Origin: Halanaerobium sp046541575
GTDB taxonomy: Bacteria; Bacillota; Halanaerobiia; Halanaerobiales; Halanaerobiaceae
Assembly: GCA_046541575.1 (NCBI GenBank)
Contig: JBKHDA010000002.1
Span: 1 to 64,000 of the forward strand
Length of the DNA stretch: 64,000 bases
Reading direction: 5' to 3'
This document shows, one piece after another, positions 1 through 8,355 of this stretch. The notes under the pieces were generated by a model. That model searched no databases, was not told the DNA's origin, and worked only from the letters and a program-made list of their open reading frames with translations. Within the stretch, counting starts at the first letter, position 1. The number at the start of each line of letters is the position of its first letter. A program made the position numbers and the translations under genes.

Positions 1-282
1 ATCAGCGACATTTAATATCTTATCAACTCCACCGCATTTTGTCAAGAACTTTTTAAAATATTTTCATCTGCCAAAAAGCGTCCTGTTTTTCGCGACAAAT
101 AATAGAATAACACCTATACTTAACTATGTCAAGAAAAAAATAAAAAAACTTCCTCAAGTAAATAATAAATATAGTCTTAATTATCCACTATAAAGGAAGT
201 TTTATTATTCTTATTTTTAAAGAACATATTTTAATACATTTTCATTATATAATTATAAACTTATTAGTTTCAAATTGATTTT
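1..282. other. AT-rich intergenic stretch at window edge
   Basis: No gene is visible here apart from the small leftward frame that begins further right. A weak inverted repeat (AAACTTCC at 146-153, GGAAGTTT at 195-202, followed by TTATTATTC) could be the terminator of a gene outside the window, but its 41-base loop makes this doubtful. Confidence 0.3.
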
Positions 283-396
283 TTAACCAAAATAATCTAT
301 ATATTCATCACTATCTTTGTCAAATTTTTTATTTAAACCAAATCCCATTGCAGTTACTTCTGCAAACTTATTGACAAAATTATTAAATTTTCCCAT
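283..396 (-). CDS. small hypothetical protein (37 aa)
   Basis: I do not recognise this protein. The frame opens with ATG five bases after a good ribosome binding site (AGAGGTGAT) and ends in TAA. The product starts MGKFNNFVNKFAEV, has a hydrophobic and aromatic middle, and ends in an acidic, Tyr-rich tail (DSDEYIDYFG). It lies downstream of gyrA on the same strand, separated from it by a strong hairpin at 619-655, so it would need its own promoter. A TATAAT-like box lies near 470 on the minus strand, without a clear -35. Support is the ribosome binding site and start only; conservation in relatives is untested. Confidence 0.45.
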   Translation of the reverse strand: MGKFNNFVNKFAEVTAMGFGLNKKFDKDSDEYIDYFG

Positions 397-618
397 TTTT
401 ATCACCTCTTATAGTTTTATAAAATTATAGGTCTTTTAAATTTATCTCATTATTTTCTTATTGAGTATATTATATCGAATCAAAATTATTATGATGTAAA
501 ATAGTTAACTATTTTTAGAATTAATATGAGTAATTTACTCAACTTTGCTAATTTGTATTTATTTTATCTTAAATTATTTTTTTGAATCTAAAATTAGCTG
601 CATCTGCTCTTATTATAT

Positions 619-655
619 AAGACTCCACAGAAGTTCACTTCTGTGGAGTCTTTTT
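619..655. terminator. gyrA hairpin terminator, possibly bidirectional
   Basis: A perfect 14-bp stem (AAGACTCCACAGAA at 619-632 with TTCTGTGGAGTCTT at 639-652) closes a 6-base loop. The T-run (TTTTT) is on the plus-strand side. On the minus strand the stem follows the gyrA stop at 685 by about 30 bases but is trailed only by TATATAA. It probably insulates gyrA from the small gene beyond. Confidence 0.7.
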
Positions 656-684
656 GAAAATATAATTTATCTTATTTATTATTA

Positions 685-3270
685 TTATTCTAATTCATCT
701 TTTTCTGATTCAATTTCAACATCTTCTTCAGCAGCTTTTTCTTCAGCTTCCCTGTCTATTTTTTCAACCAGTTTATCAAAGCGAGCTTCTGCTCTCTCTT
801 CTGGGCTTAATTCTTCTTTTTCTTCCTGATCATCATCATCTTCTTCTAAAATATCATCATTAATTCTGGCTAAAGATACTACTTTATCCTCTTCCCCAAC
901 ATTAATGATTTTAACCCCCATTGTATTTCTACCTGTTGTAGATATTTCTGCTGCTGGAAGCCTGATAATAATTCCATCCTGAGTTATGACCATCATTTCT
1001 ATACTATCATCAACTATTCTAGCTGCAGCCAGTTTACCATTTTTCTCGGTAATATTAGCTGTAATGATTCCTTTACCAGCTCTATTTTGAATTCTATAGT
1101 CAGAAATAGGTGTTCTTTTACCATACCCATTTTCAGTAATTACCAGTAATTCTTCACCGGCAGAATCTACTTCCATCTCTATAACCCGATCTTCTTCTTC
1201 TAAATTAATTCCTTTAACTCCATAAGAATTTCTACCTACAGAACGAACATCCCCTTCATTAAAGTGAATTGCTTTAGCATTACGGGTAATTAAAAAGATA
1301 TTTTCATCCTCTTCTATAATTCTGACACCAATTAATTCATCATTTTTCCTTAAATTAACAGCTATCAACCCTGTATAATTGGTATCATACTCCTCTAAAG
1401 CAGTCTTTTTAATTAGACCATCTTTAGTGGCCATAATCAGGTAAGCATCTTCTGGAAATTCTTTAACCGGAATTACTGCATTTATTTTTTCATCATCTTC
1501 TAAATCTAAAAGATTAATAATTGCAGTTCCTCTGGCCTGACGTCCTGTTTCCGGTATCTGATAGCCTTTTAATCTGTATACTCTTCCCTGATTGCTGAAA
1601 AATAAAAATTTATGATGAGTAGTAGTTGTGAAGATATTTTCAACAAAATCTTCTTCTTTGGTGCTGATACCTATTACTCCCTTACCACCGCGTCGCTGAC
1701 TGCGGTATAAATCAAGAGCCATTCTTTTTATATATCCCTGATTGGTCATAGTTACCACAATCTGTTCTTCTTCAATTAAATCTTCTAATTCGAGATCAGT
1801 AGCTCTATTCATAATTGAAGTTCTGCGCTCATCATTATATTTTCTTTTGATTTCTAATATTTCCTCTTCCACAATTTCTAATAATTTTTCTTCATTTGCT
1901 AAAACTGATCTATAATATGTTATTTTTTCCTGTAAATCTTTATATTCTGTTTCTATCTTATCTCTTTCTAATCCTGTCAGACTCTGTAATCTCATTCTTA
2001 AAATAGCATTGGCCTGAGTTTCAGAAAGCTCATAATTCTCCATTAAATTAATTCTGGCTGTATCAACTTGATCAGCATTTTTTATCATATCTACAATCTC
2101 ATCGATATTTGCCAGAGCAATTCTATATCCTTCTAAAATATGGGCTCTATCTAAAGCTTTATCCAGATCATACTGTGTTCTGCGCCTGATTACCTCTTTT
2201 TGATGTTCTAAGTAATGTTCAAGAATTTGTTTTAAGGATAAGACCTTTGGTTCCTTATCTACCAGAGCAATCATAATTACACTAAATGTAACCTGAAGTC
2301 TGGAATGTTTATATAATTGATTTAAAACTACCTCTGGAGTAGCTTCTCTTTTTAATTCAATTACCACTCTCATTCCATCTCTATCAGATTCATCTCTAAT
2401 ATCAGAAATAGCATCCAGTTTTTCATCCTTAACCAGATCTGCTATTTTTTTTATTAAGCGAGCCTTATTTACCTGATAAGGAAGTTCATCTATAATAATT
2501 TGCTTTCTATTTACAGATAAATCTTCAACTCTGGTTTTAGCTCTAACAGTTAATTTACCCCGCCCATTTTTATAGGCTTTATAAATACTCCCGCGTCCCA
2601 TAATCTGGCCGCCTGTAGGAAAATCAGGACCCTTAATTGTTCCCATTAATTCCTTGGTTTTAATCTCTGGATTATTAATCAATTTAATAACTCCATCGAT
2701 TACCTCACCTAAATTATGAGGTGGAATACTTGTTGACATACCAACTGCAATTCCTGATGTACCATTAACTAATAAATTAGGAAATCTTGCCGGTAATACC
2801 TCAGGTTCTTCTAAAGAATCATCAAAGTTAGGAATAAAGTCAACAGTATCTTTATTAATATCAGTCATCATCTCAGAGGCGATGGGAGCCATTCTGGCTT
2901 CTGTATAACGCATAGCCGCTGCACTATCACCATCAATAGAACCAAAGTTTCCGTGCCCATCTACCAGCATATAACGGTAGGAAAAATCCTGAGCCATTCG
3001 AACCATGGTATCATAAACTGCTGTATCTCCATGTGGATGATACTTACCCAGTACTTCTCCGACTATCCGAGCAGACTTCTTATGAGGTTTAGTATGGGTC
3101 ATCCCCAGATCATTTAAGGCATATAAAATCCTTCTGTGTACAGGTTTTAAACCATCTCTAACATCCGGTAGTGCTCTACCTACAATTACACTCATCGAAT
3201 AATCGAGATATGATGTCCTCATTTCTTTATCTATGTCAATTTTTTTAACTCTTGCTGCTTTTTGATCCAA
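685..3270 (-). CDS. gyrA: DNA gyrase subunit A
   Basis: GyrA is the DNA-breaking and rejoining subunit of the A2B2 gyrase, which introduces negative supercoils. At 861 aa it is slightly longer than usual. The catalytic tyrosine is Tyr122 in AAAMRYTEAR, and numbering through the breakage domain matches E. coli. The quinolone region reads GDTAVYD, so residue 83 is Thr and 87 is Asp. The GyrA box QRRGGKG opens the C-terminal beta-pinwheel. The last 60 or so residues form a strongly acidic tail. The start is TTG: the codon before the conserved KKIDIDKEMRTSYLDYSM region is TTG, preceded by AAGGTTGGTGA, and no in-frame ATG fits. It follows gyrB by 32 bases in the same leftward operon. Confidence 0.98.
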   Translation of the reverse strand: MDQKAARVKKIDIDKEMRTSYLDYSMSVIVGRALPDVRDGLKPVHRRILYALNDLGMTHTKPHKKSARIVGEVLGKYHPHGDTAVYDTMVRMAQDFSYRYMLVDGHGNFGSIDGDSAAAMRYTEARMAPIASEMMTDINKDTVDFIPNFDDSLEEPEVLPARFPNLLVNGTSGIAVGMSTSIPPHNLGEVIDGVIKLINNPEIKTKELMGTIKGPDFPTGGQIMGRGSIYKAYKNGRGKLTVRAKTRVEDLSVNRKQIIIDELPYQVNKARLIKKIADLVKDEKLDAISDIRDESDRDGMRVVIELKREATPEVVLNQLYKHSRLQVTFSVIMIALVDKEPKVLSLKQILEHYLEHQKEVIRRRTQYDLDKALDRAHILEGYRIALANIDEIVDMIKNADQVDTARINLMENYELSETQANAILRMRLQSLTGLERDKIETEYKDLQEKITYYRSVLANEEKLLEIVEEEILEIKRKYNDERRTSIMNRATDLELEDLIEEEQIVVTMTNQGYIKRMALDLYRSQRRGGKGVIGISTKEEDFVENIFTTTTHHKFLFFSNQGRVYRLKGYQIPETGRQARGTAIINLLDLEDDEKINAVIPVKEFPEDAYLIMATKDGLIKKTALEEYDTNYTGLIAVNLRKNDELIGVRIIEEDENIFLITRNAKAIHFNEGDVRSVGRNSYGVKGINLEEEDRVIEMEVDSAGEELLVITENGYGKRTPISDYRIQNRAGKGIITANITEKNGKLAAARIVDDSIEMMVITQDGIIIRLPAAEISTTGRNTMGVKIINVGEEDKVVSLARINDDILEEDDDDQEEKEELSPEERAEARFDKLVEKIDREAEEKAAEEDVEIESEKDELE

Positions 3271-3302
3271 AATATTTCACCAACCTTTAGCTTATAATAA
3301 AT

Positions 3303-5225
3303 TTATACATCAAGATTTTTAACTTCTCGGGCATGTTTTTGAATAAATTCACGTCTTGGAGCAACCTTATCCCCCATCAGAATAGAAAATGTCTCATCAG
3401 CCATGATTGCATCTTCTATATCTACCTGGAGTAAAATTCTATTATCTGGATCCATGGTAGTATCCCAGAGCTGACTGGGGTTCATCTCACCAAGACCCTT
3501 ATATCTCTGCATAGAAACTCTATCTTTTCCAATTTCTTCGAGCAGCTCCTTTAAAGCTTTATCATTGTAAACATATTCTTCTCTTCTACCCTTTTTGACC
3601 TTATATAAAGGTGGTTGTGCAATATATATATTTCCATTTTCAAGTAAAGGTCTCATATATCGATAAAAGAAAGTTAAAAGTAAGGTTCTAATATGAGCTC
3701 CATCGACATCTGCATCAGTCATAATTATAATTCTATCATAACGAATATTATTTATATCAAATTCTTCTCCCACTCCTGTTCCAATAGCAGTGATCAAAGC
3801 TCTGATTTCATCATTATTTAAAATTTTATTTAAGCGTGATTTTTCTACATTTAAAATTTTACCTTTAAGGGGTAAAATAGCCTGGAATTCTCTATCCCGG
3901 CCCTGTTTAGCAGAACCTCCGGCAGAATCCCCCTCAACAATATATACTTCTGTGTCATCGGCTTTGCGGCGGGAACAATCTGCGAGTTTACCGGGTAAAG
4001 CTGTTGATGTTAAAGCACTTTTTCTTCTTGTTAAATCTCTGGCTTTACGAGCAGCCTTTCTTGCCTGAGCAGCACTAATAGCCTTATCAATTATTGCCTT
4101 TCCAACCTTAGGATTTTCTTCTAAATAAGTTTTCAAAAAAGAAGAAACTGCAGAATCAACAAAACCCCTGATTTCACTATTGCCAAGTTTAGTTTTGGTC
4201 TGTCCTTCAAACTGAGGCTCAGATAATTTAACACTGACAATTGCAATCATACCTTCTCTAATATCTTCACCTTTAAGATTATCATCCCCATCTTTTAAAA
4301 TATTTTTACTGCGGGCATAATCATTAAAGGTCCGAGTTGTGGCTGATTTAAAACCACTTAAGTGAGTTCCACCCTCTTTTGTATTAATATTATTAGCAAA
4401 GGTATAAAGTGAAGTGTTGTATCCCTGATGATACATAATAGCAACCTCAATTGATCCTTCTTCAGCCTCATCTTCTATGTAAATTGGTTCAGAAAGTAAA
4501 GGTTTTTTGCTCTGAGTTAAATATTCAACGAAAGATACCAGTCCGCCATCAAAGTGAAATTCCTCCTCCTCCACTTCTTCCTGACGGTTGTCATTAATCT
4601 TAATTGTTGTTCCTTTATTTAAAAAGGCCAGTTCTTTTAATCGCTGGGCTAAAACTCTAAAATCAAAATCTATTTCCTCAAAAATCAGAGGATCCGGTTT
4701 GAATTCAATTGTAGTTCCTGTACAATCACTGTCACAGCTTCCTACTACCTGCAGATCATGCTGGGGAACTCCTCTTTCATATTTCTGCTTATAAACCTTA
4801 CCATCTTTCCAGGCAATTTCAACTTCCATCCATTCTGTTAAAGCATTTACTACAGAAATACCAACACCGTGTAATCCACCGGATACCTTATATCCTTCTC
4901 CACCAAATTTACCTCCTGCGTGGAGGGTGGTCATTACAACTTCTACAGCTGGTTTATCAACTTTAGGATGAATTTCTACTGGAATACCTCGACCGTCATC
5001 CTGTACTTTTATTACATTTCCAGGTTTTATTTCAACAGATATTTCTGAGCAGTAGCCGGCCATTGCCTCATCAATACTGTTATCAACTACCTCATAAACT
5101 AAATGATGAAGTCCTTCTATACTTGTAGAACCAATATACATTCCAGGCCTTTTTCGAACTGCCTCCAGCCCCTCAAGTACCTGTATATGTTCTGCTTCGT
5201 AATTACCTCTGTCCTTAATATCCAT
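3303..5225 (-). CDS. gyrB: DNA gyrase subunit B
   Basis: GyrB is the ATPase subunit of gyrase. The N-terminal GHKL ATPase fold shows EVVDNSIDEA (catalytic Glu45, Mg-binding Asn49) and DDGRGIP; a transducer follows. The C-terminal TOPRIM domain has EGDSAGGSAKQGRD and DADVDGAHI, and QRYKGLGEMNP is the usual signature. The 640-aa length is typical. A TTG lies one codon upstream, but the ATG at 5225 sits 7 bases after GGGGG and is the better start. That ATG overlaps the TGA of remB by one base (TGATG), so translation of the two is probably coupled. Confidence 0.98.
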   Translation of the reverse strand: MDIKDRGNYEAEHIQVLEGLEAVRKRPGMYIGSTSIEGLHHLVYEVVDNSIDEAMAGYCSEISVEIKPGNVIKVQDDGRGIPVEIHPKVDKPAVEVVMTTLHAGGKFGGEGYKVSGGLHGVGISVVNALTEWMEVEIAWKDGKVYKQKYERGVPQHDLQVVGSCDSDCTGTTIEFKPDPLIFEEIDFDFRVLAQRLKELAFLNKGTTIKINDNRQEEVEEEEFHFDGGLVSFVEYLTQSKKPLLSEPIYIEDEAEEGSIEVAIMYHQGYNTSLYTFANNINTKEGGTHLSGFKSATTRTFNDYARSKNILKDGDDNLKGEDIREGMIAIVSVKLSEPQFEGQTKTKLGNSEIRGFVDSAVSSFLKTYLEENPKVGKAIIDKAISAAQARKAARKARDLTRRKSALTSTALPGKLADCSRRKADDTEVYIVEGDSAGGSAKQGRDREFQAILPLKGKILNVEKSRLNKILNNDEIRALITAIGTGVGEEFDINNIRYDRIIIMTDADVDGAHIRTLLLTFFYRYMRPLLENGNIYIAQPPLYKVKKGRREEYVYNDKALKELLEEIGKDRVSMQRYKGLGEMNPSQLWDTTMDPDNRILLQVDIEDAIMADETFSILMGDKVAPRREFIQKHAREVKNLDV

Positions 5226-5485
5226 CAATATCCCCCATTTTCTTCTGTAAACTTATCAACTCTATCACCAAGTGTCTTAGATGAGATCATTGAAAGATAA
5301 ATTGTCTCTCCTGTTAACACAAAAGAACGGGGATTACCCCCGGAATAATCAACAATAAATCCTTCTTCATCAGAAATCTCTAAAAATTCCTCAGTTATCT
5401 CAGATGAAGTCGTACTCTCTAAATCACCAATTAATACTACTTCTTTTGATGGAATCATATAACCATCACCAAGATGTAAAAACAT
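5225..5485 (-). CDS. remB: RemB/YaaB family regulator (DUF370-like)
   Basis: An 86-aa protein whose start MFLHLGDGYMIPSKEVV resembles the small B. subtilis protein YaaB (RemB), which also lies between recF and gyrB. RemB-type proteins are linked to control of extracellular matrix genes. The motif GNPRSFVLT and the end IYLSMISSKTL fit the family. The start ATG follows GAGGGTG by about 10 bases, inside the end of recF's leader. It is sandwiched between recF (4-base gap) and gyrB (1-base overlap), so it should be co-transcribed with both. Function is inferred from family and position. Confidence 0.85.
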   Translation of the reverse strand: MFLHLGDGYMIPSKEVVLIGDLESTTSSEITEEFLEISDEEGFIVDYSGGNPRSFVLTGETIYLSMISSKTLGDRVDKFTEENGGY

Positions 5486-5489
5486 ATGT

Positions 5490-6614
5490 CTAATTCACCC
5501 TCTTTTTTATTCTCCCCTTTTTAACCTGATAAACATTATAGGAGTTATTTTTAAGTCCGGATAAATTTTCTCCATCTGTTGCTGTAATTATAGTCTGAAT
5601 TTTATCAGCTATAATATTAATCAATGCTTTTCTTCTCAAACCATCTAATTCTGAAAAAACATCATCTAAAAGCAGGACTGGATATTCTCCGGTCTCTGAC
5701 TTCATAAATTCCAGCTCTGCCAGTTTTAATGCTAAAGCAGCAGTACGCTGCTGTCCCTGAGATCCATATTTGCGCAGGTCCATCTCATTTACCTTTAAAA
5801 TTATATCATCTCTATGAGGACCAATTACAGTATAGCCGCGAGAAATTTCCTGATCACGCTTTGCAATCAGGCTATCTATAAAAAGCTCTCTTAATTCTGC
5901 TTCTCCCAGTTTTTTTGAAAAATTATTTAAAGATATATCATATTCCAGTTCTAAATTTTCCCGCCCCTCAGTTATTTTTCGCTGAGAAAGTCTGGCTAAA
6001 ATCTTTAATTTATCTATAACTTCTATTCTTTTTAAAATTATTTTAGAACCAACTGCAGCCAGCTGTTCATCCCAGACAGAAAGCATTTCCCTATCAGTTG
6101 ATCTGCCATCTCTAATTGATTTTAATAAATTATTTCTCTGTTTTAAAAGATGATCATATTTACTTAAAAGATGGTTATAATAGCGGCTGACCTGAGAAAT
6201 TTCAAGGTCAATAAAATCTCTCCTGTGTGATGGTCCCTCTTTAACCAGCTTTAAATCCTCAGGAGAAAATAAAACTGCATTTAAATATCCCAGCAGTTCT
6301 TTAACTTTATCCAGAGGATTATCATTAATTTCAACCTGGCGTCCACTTTTTTCTAAACGCATGGCTAACTTTATTTTACCTTCTCTGCGCCGTAAAAGCA
6401 ACTGAACAAGTGCTTTTTCTTGATTCCAGCTAATCATTTCCGAAGTAATGCTGCTGCGGTGGGAATTAGCTGTGGCCATTAAATAAATTGCTTCTAAAAA
6501 ATTAGTTTTCCCCTGACCGTTGGCACCTAAGAAAATATTTAAATTTGGATTTAAATCAAGCATCAACTCTTCAAAATTACGAAAATTTCGGCAGAGAACT
6601 CTTTCTAAATACAT
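5490..6614 (-). CDS. recF: DNA replication and repair protein RecF
   Basis: RecF is an SMC-like ATPase that helps load RecA on gapped DNA with RecO and RecR. Walker A is GANGQGKT (residues 30-37), the Walker B region is PVLLLDDVFSELD, and the signature QGQQRTAALALKLAE lies before it. At 374 aa the length is normal. The N-terminal MYLERVLCRNFRNFEE is the usual opening. The gene starts 3 bases beyond the S4-domain gene's stop, so the two are tightly coupled. Confidence 0.97.
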   Translation of the reverse strand: MYLERVLCRNFRNFEELMLDLNPNLNIFLGANGQGKTNFLEAIYLMATANSHRSSITSEMISWNQEKALVQLLLRRREGKIKLAMRLEKSGRQVEINDNPLDKVKELLGYLNAVLFSPEDLKLVKEGPSHRRDFIDLEISQVSRYYNHLLSKYDHLLKQRNNLLKSIRDGRSTDREMLSVWDEQLAAVGSKIILKRIEVIDKLKILARLSQRKITEGRENLELEYDISLNNFSKKLGEAELRELFIDSLIAKRDQEISRGYTVIGPHRDDIILKVNEMDLRKYGSQGQQRTAALALKLAELEFMKSETGEYPVLLLDDVFSELDGLRRKALINIIADKIQTIITATDGENLSGLKNNSYNVYQVKKGRIKKRVN

Positions 6615-6617
6615 TAA

Positions 6618-6836
6618 TTATCCCCGACTTACTTTATATTTTTTAGCTTCAGCTGTTAAAGAAACAATATCTCCAGCTTTTAAAGTTTTACCCCTCTTTA
6701 ATTCTATTTCGCCATTAACTTCTACTTCTCCTGCCTGAATTAAATGTTTGGCTTCTCCACCGCTCATTACAATATTGGCCCATTTTAAAAATTGATCTAA
6801 ATTAATTGTATCACTTGTTATCTGTACTTCTTCCAT
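6618..6836 (-). CDS. yaaA: S4-domain RNA-binding protein YaaA
   Basis: A 72-aa protein that is essentially one S4 RNA-binding domain. The core INLDQFLKWANIVMSGGEAK and the GEVEVNGEIELKRGKTL loop are typical of the YaaA family found between dnaN and recF in Firmicutes. Members are thought to bind ribosomal RNA; a role in large-subunit assembly is reported for B. subtilis YaaA (recalled, not shown here). The ATG follows GGGAGGT by 8 bases. Confidence 0.93.
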   Translation of the reverse strand: MEEVQITSDTINLDQFLKWANIVMSGGEAKHLIQAGEVEVNGEIELKRGKTLKAGDIVSLTAEAKKYKVSRG

Positions 6837-6927
6837 TTATTATTACCTCCCTTAATTACCCTAAGTGTAACCTCTTAATAACTTTCCACATTTCAACAGG
6901 CAGTACACTTTCATTCTTTTTTTATAA

Positions 6928-8040
6928 TTATGACTGAGAACGAACCGGCATAATTAGATAAATAAACTTATCCCCGGCTTCTGCTTCCGATTTTACAACC
7001 AGTGGATTTAAGGGTCCTATCATTTCTATATTAATTTCATCAGAATCTAAGACTTTCAACACATCAATAAAATATCCCGCATCAATATTAATTTTCTGCT
7101 CCGGTCCTTCAATATCAATTTTTAACTCCTCATGAGCATAACCGGAACTTCCTTCAGCTGAATTAATTTCCATTAAACCATCATCTGCCATCAGAGTAAT
7201 TATATTCGCATCCAGTTTTGCAATTAAAGATGCTCTTTTTACTGCTCCGTGCAGCTGAGATAAATCCGCAGAAAATTTACTGTTTGATTCATCCGGAATT
7301 ACCAGCTCATAATTTGGAAATTTACCCTCGATTAAGCGAGAAATAACTTCAATACCATTAAAGGTAAAACGAACATAATTACTGTCAACCTCTATCTCAA
7401 CACTTCCCTCATCTTCAAGTAAATTATTCAATTCCTGTAAGGTGCTGCCGGGTAAAATAACGGCTATTTTTTCATTAACTGAAGTCTGCAGAGGAGCTTC
7501 AATATATGATAAACGATATGTATTGGTAGAAACCATTTTTACTTTTTCTGCTTCAACTTCGAATAAAGATCCTGTTAGAGCAGGCTGTGTTTCATCTTTG
7601 GAGGTAGAAATTCTCACTTTTTTTATCATTTCTTTAAACTTACTGGAAGGTAAATTGAATTTTGCACTCTCTTCTACCTGGGGTAAATTAGGAAATTCAT
7701 CCGGATCATAACCGTTTATTTTAAATAAGGAATTAAGGCATTTAATCTGCAGCTGCCATTTATCCTGATTTAATTCTATTTTTACTTCTTCATTTGGCAG
7801 TTCACGAATAATATTTAAAAATTGTGTAGCTGGCAGTACAATTGAGCCATCTATTTGACCTTCTGCTTTTAAGTTATATTTAATTCCCAGTTCCAGATCA
7901 GTAGATTTTAAAGTTAAAGTATCATGTTCTAAGCTTAAAAAGATCCCAGTTAAAATAGGTAATGTTTGATTTTTGGCTACAGCTCTTCTGACAATATTTA
8001 GAGCATTATATAATTCCTTTTGATTAATTGAAAATTTCAA
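6928..8040 (-). CDS. dnaN: DNA polymerase III sliding clamp (beta subunit)
   Basis: DnaN is the ring-shaped clamp that tethers polymerase III to DNA. The protein shows the three repeated clamp domains; NQTLPILTGIFL (domain 1), DEFPNL, and the C-terminal MPVRSQS are family hallmarks. The frame is open further upstream, but the best start is TTG at 8040: GGAGGG lies 8 bases before it and translation then begins (M)KFSINQKEL, matching the usual MKF start. This gives 370 aa. The upstream extension would place the ribosome binding site inside the coding region. It lies directly downstream of the origin unwinding region. Confidence 0.96.
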   Translation of the reverse strand: MKFSINQKELYNALNIVRRAVAKNQTLPILTGIFLSLEHDTLTLKSTDLELGIKYNLKAEGQIDGSIVLPATQFLNIIRELPNEEVKIELNQDKWQLQIKCLNSLFKINGYDPDEFPNLPQVEESAKFNLPSSKFKEMIKKVRISTSKDETQPALTGSLFEVEAEKVKMVSTNTYRLSYIEAPLQTSVNEKIAVILPGSTLQELNNLLEDEGSVEIEVDSNYVRFTFNGIEVISRLIEGKFPNYELVIPDESNSKFSADLSQLHGAVKRASLIAKLDANIITLMADDGLMEINSAEGSSGYAHEELKIDIEGPEQKINIDAGYFIDVLKVLDSDEINIEMIGPLNPLVVKSEAEAGDKFIYLIMPVRSQS

Positions 8041-8355
8041 ATTGTATCCCTCCAGATTAAAAGTTATTAACAAAATTTAAAAAAGATAATAGTGGTTAAT
8101 TTATTAATAAAACTAGTAGTAATAGTAATAGGGGCTGTGAATATGTGGATAAGCCCTTTAGTACTATTGAGAGCCTTATTATGCCTGTAGATAATTTGTT
8201 AGTTGATAGGATAAGAGTTATCCACATACTAACAGACAAAAATTATTAACATTTTATCAACAATCACCTTAATAATTATCCACAAAATTTGTTGATAGTT
8301 TAAATAGCTAAAAATAGAGACAAAAATTTATTAAAAAAAATAAAAATTATTTTGA
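8041..8355. other. oriC: oriC, dnaA-dnaN intergenic part
   Basis: This 315-bp gap has perfect 9-bp DnaA boxes at 8144-8152 (TGTGGATAA), 8218-8226 and 8276-8284 (TTATCCACA), plus TTATCAACA at 8254-8262. Moving away from dnaA the order is boxes, GC cluster, trio repeats, AT-rich DNA, dnaN. That is the order of the B. subtilis incC unwinding region. Strand direction of genes also diverges near here. Confidence 0.93.
8114..8152 (-). other. basal unwinding system: DnaA-trios, GC cluster and DnaA box
   Basis: Six consecutive triplets TAG TAG TAA TAG TAA TAG (8114-8131) abut GGGGC, then a degenerate box (TGTGAATAT) and a perfect box TGTGGATAA (8144-8152). DnaA-trios (3'-GAT-5' type repeats) next to a GC cluster and a box define the strand where DnaA begins melting DNA in B. 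subtilis. The next 70 bases toward dnaN are almost all A/T, which suits a duplex unwinding element. Confidence 0.85.

Noticed and set aside
545..829. A 94-aa rightward frame overlapping the gyrA end
   Set aside because: It is antisense to gyrA, of low-complexity composition and without a ribosome binding site.
5226..5228. TTG start for gyrB one codon upstream of the ATG
   Set aside because: The ATG at 5225 has better spacing from GGGGG and the start fits other GyrB proteins.
8041..8073. ATG-initiated extension of dnaN by 11 codons
   Set aside because: It includes the ribosome binding site GGAGGG; TTG at 8040 gives the standard MKF-type N-terminus.
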